A stretch of 64,000 bases of DNA from Mycolicibacterium frederiksbergense (GTDB taxonomy: Bacteria > Actinomycetota > Actinomycetes > Mycobacteriales > Mycobacteriaceae): assembly GCF_029893345.1 (NCBI RefSeq), contig NZ_JARXVE010000005.1, positions 62,001 to 126,000 of the forward strand, written 5' to 3'. Below the pieces are notes generated by a model. It ran no database searches, was not told the origin of the DNA, and worked only from the letters and a program-made list of their open reading frames with translations. A program made the translations under genes and the position numbers. This document shows, one piece after another, positions 62,448-64,000 of the stretch; position 1 is the first letter of the stretch; every line of letters starts with the position of its first letter.

Positions 62448-63974
62448 ATGACTCATCTGAATAAAACGTTTGCCGAGCTCGGCGTCCGGGACGAAATTGT
62501 CCGTGCACTGGCCGAGAATGGCATCGAACACCCCTTTGCCATCCAGGAACTGACCCTCCCGTTGGCGCTGGCCGGCGACGACCTCATCGGTCAGGCCCGC
62601 ACCGGCATGGGCAAGACCTATGCCTTCGGTATCCCGCTGCTGCACCGGGTCTCCAGCGATGAGACCCGTCCGCTCAACGGCACCCCCCGGGCCCTGGTGG
62701 TGGTGCCCACCCGCGAGCTCTGCCTGCAGGTTTATGACGACCTCGCCGGGGCCGCCAAATACCTGAAGGTGGACACCGACACCGCCGACCGCAAGTTCTC
62801 CGTGACCTCGATCTACGGCGGCCGGCCGTACGAGCCCCAGATCGAGGCGCTGCGCAAGGGCGTCGACGTCGTCGTCGGCACCCCGGGCCGACTGCTCGAC
62901 CTGGCCCAGCAGGGACACCTGCAGCTGGGCGGACTGTCCGTGCTCGTGCTCGACGAGGCCGACGAGATGCTCGACCTGGGCTTCCTGCCCGACATCGAGC
63001 GCATCCTGCGGCTGACCCCCGACGACCGGCAGTCGATGCTGTTCTCGGCCACCATGCCCGACCCGATCATCACGCTGGCGCGCACGTTCATGAACCAGCC
63101 GACCCACATTCGAGCCGAGGCCCCGCACTCGGCGGCCACCCACGACACCACCGAACAGTTCGCCTACCGGGCGCACGCCCTGGACAAGTCGGAGCTGGTG
63201 AGCCGGATCCTGCAGGCCGATGGCCGCGGCGCCACGATGATCTTCACCCGCACCAAGCGCACCGCCCAAAAGGTGTCCGACGAACTCGCCGAGCGCGGAT
63301 TCAAGGTCGACGCCGTGCACGGTGACCTTGGCCAGGGCGCCCGGGAAAAGGCGCTGAAGTCGTTCCGCTCCGGAGCTGTCGACGTGCTGGTTGCGACGGA
63401 TGTCGCGGCTCGAGGCATTGATATCGACGACGTCACGCACGTCATCAACTACCAGTGCCCCGAGGACGAGCAGGCCTACGTGCACCGCATCGGACGCACC
63501 GGGCGTGCAGGCAAGACCGGCGTCGCGATCACCTTGGTCGACTGGGATGAACTGTCGCGCTGGGAGATGATCGACAAGGCGCTGAACCTGGGCTGCCCCG
63601 ATCCGGCCGAAACCTATTCCAGCTCGCCGCATATCTATGAGGAGCTGAACATCCCGACCGATGCCACCGGCAACGTCGGCACACCGCGCCGGTCCGGCGC
63701 CAAGCGCAGCAGCGATGAGAAGCGCATCTCCTCGGCCGATTCCGCGGACCGGCCGGCCAGGACCAGGAGCCGCACTCGCCGGCGCACCCGCGGCGGCGAG
63801 TCGGTCACCGACCAACCCGAGGGCACAGCGGCTCCGGAAGACACCAATGTCGTAGTGGTGACCGAGTCCGAGGACACCGCCGGAGACGCGTCGTCCAACG
63901 GAGACGCATCGTCCAACGGGCGTCGCCGCCGCCGGCGTCGTCCCCGTAAGGCCGAAGCCGCGACGGCCGGCTAG
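62448..63974 (+). CDS. rhlE: DEAD-box RNA helicase RhlE
   Basis: This 508-residue protein unwinds RNA duplexes. Motifs in order: Q motif ENGIEHPFAIQEL, Walker A ARTGMGKT, PTRELCLQVY, TPGRLLDL, DEAD box LDEADEMLDLGF, SAT, then the second RecA domain with IFTRTKRTAQKV, ATDVAARGIDID and HRIGRTGRAGKTG. The C-terminus (about residues 410-508) is disordered, with basic Arg clusters and repeated DASSNG. ATG 62448 (MTHLNKTFAEL) fits the family start; ATG 62412 is in frame and possible. Confidence 0.95.
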   Translation: MTHLNKTFAELGVRDEIVRALAENGIEHPFAIQELTLPLALAGDDLIGQARTGMGKTYAFGIPLLHRVSSDETRPLNGTPRALVVVPTRELCLQVYDDLAGAAKYLKVDTDTADRKFSVTSIYGGRPYEPQIEALRKGVDVVVGTPGRLLDLAQQGHLQLGGLSVLVLDEADEMLDLGFLPDIERILRLTPDDRQSMLFSATMPDPIITLARTFMNQPTHIRAEAPHSAATHDTTEQFAYRAHALDKSELVSRILQADGRGATMIFTRTKRTAQKVSDELAERGFKVDAVHGDLGQGAREKALKSFRSGAVDVLVATDVAARGIDIDDVTHVINYQCPEDEQAYVHRIGRTGRAGKTGVAITLVDWDELSRWEMIDKALNLGCPDPAETYSSSPHIYEELNIPTDATGNVGTPRRSGAKRSSDEKRISSADSADRPARTRSRTRRRTRGGESVTDQPEGTAAPEDTNVVVVTESEDTAGDASSNGDASSNGRRRRRRRPRKAEAATAG

Positions 63975-64000
63975 CCGGCACCCGCCGAGCGAGACCAGTC

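Noticed and set aside
1..64000. CRISPR array, insertion sequence or rRNA
   Set aside because: No regularly spaced repeats, transposase or rRNA-like sequence was seen.

Overview
The window is high-GC actinobacterial DNA, almost certainly from a Mycobacterium/Mycolicibacterium-type organism. It carries whiB7 with its leader, mycoredoxin-1, the AdnA/AdnB helicase-nuclease pair, UvrD2 with a tetracysteine/HRDC tail, a MoeZ sulfurtransferase, an MmpS-like protein and several mycobacterial hypothetical families. From memory, the order of genes at 13620-24547 and 44549-63974 parallels the M. tuberculosis Rv3193c-Rv3211 block. The species is not determined.

Regions. (1) 1-13514 is accessory DNA: a 5'-damaged gene at the edge, a DHA2-type exporter, a PaaX-type regulator divergent from it, a Baeyer-Villiger-type monooxygenase divergent from a saccharopine-dehydrogenase-like enzyme plus a frameshifted alpha/beta hydrolase, an initiator tRNA-Met, a FAD-linked oxidase, a large BTAD/AAA regulator and an orphan small protein. 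(2) 13620-24547 is conserved core: UPF0182, PDZ-Lon protease, DUF2342 zincin, E1/TOMM-like protein, ABC1 kinase, whiB7 with uORF and attenuator, uvrD2. (3) 24594-44404 is about 20 kb lying between uvrD2 and mrx1, genes I expect to be adjacent in M. tuberculosis. It holds an Rrf2 regulator with two NAD(P)-binding proteins and an MDR reductase, an acyl-CoA dehydrogenase, a large catabolic/transport operon (29171-40801) under a divergent PucR-type regulator, and a two-subunit acyl-CoA dehydrogenase. (4) 44549-63974 is core again: mrx1, nudC, K+ channel, VIT-like transporter, DUF2231, adnB/adnA, alpha/beta hydrolase, alkyltransferase-like protein, a TIGR02569-type protein, moeZ, DUF3152, TetR, DUF3107, MmpS-like, ferritin-like, DEAD-box helicase.

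The most interesting unit is 29171-42195: a sugar-type ABC importer (lipoprotein, two permeases, double ATPase), all three subunits of a PxpABC-type lactam hydrolase, a three-domain protein (hydroxylysine-kinase-like kinase, lipoyl/M23-like middle, class-III aminotransferase-like C-terminus) and a separate class-III PLP enzyme. The fused PLP domain has Glu where the Schiff-base Lys should be, while the stand-alone enzyme keeps Lys. I infer uptake and breakdown of a hydroxylated amine or lactam; the substrate is unknown.

Regulatory structure visible in the sequence: the whiB7 leader (promoter, 73-codon uORF, intrinsic terminator), matching TATCG-N8-CGATA operators at the PaaX-type gene and the monooxygenase promoter, palindromes in the PucR divergent region, a 44-bp dyad upstream of an MDR reductase, and related hairpins sharing GTGTCTGCTCG at gene ends.
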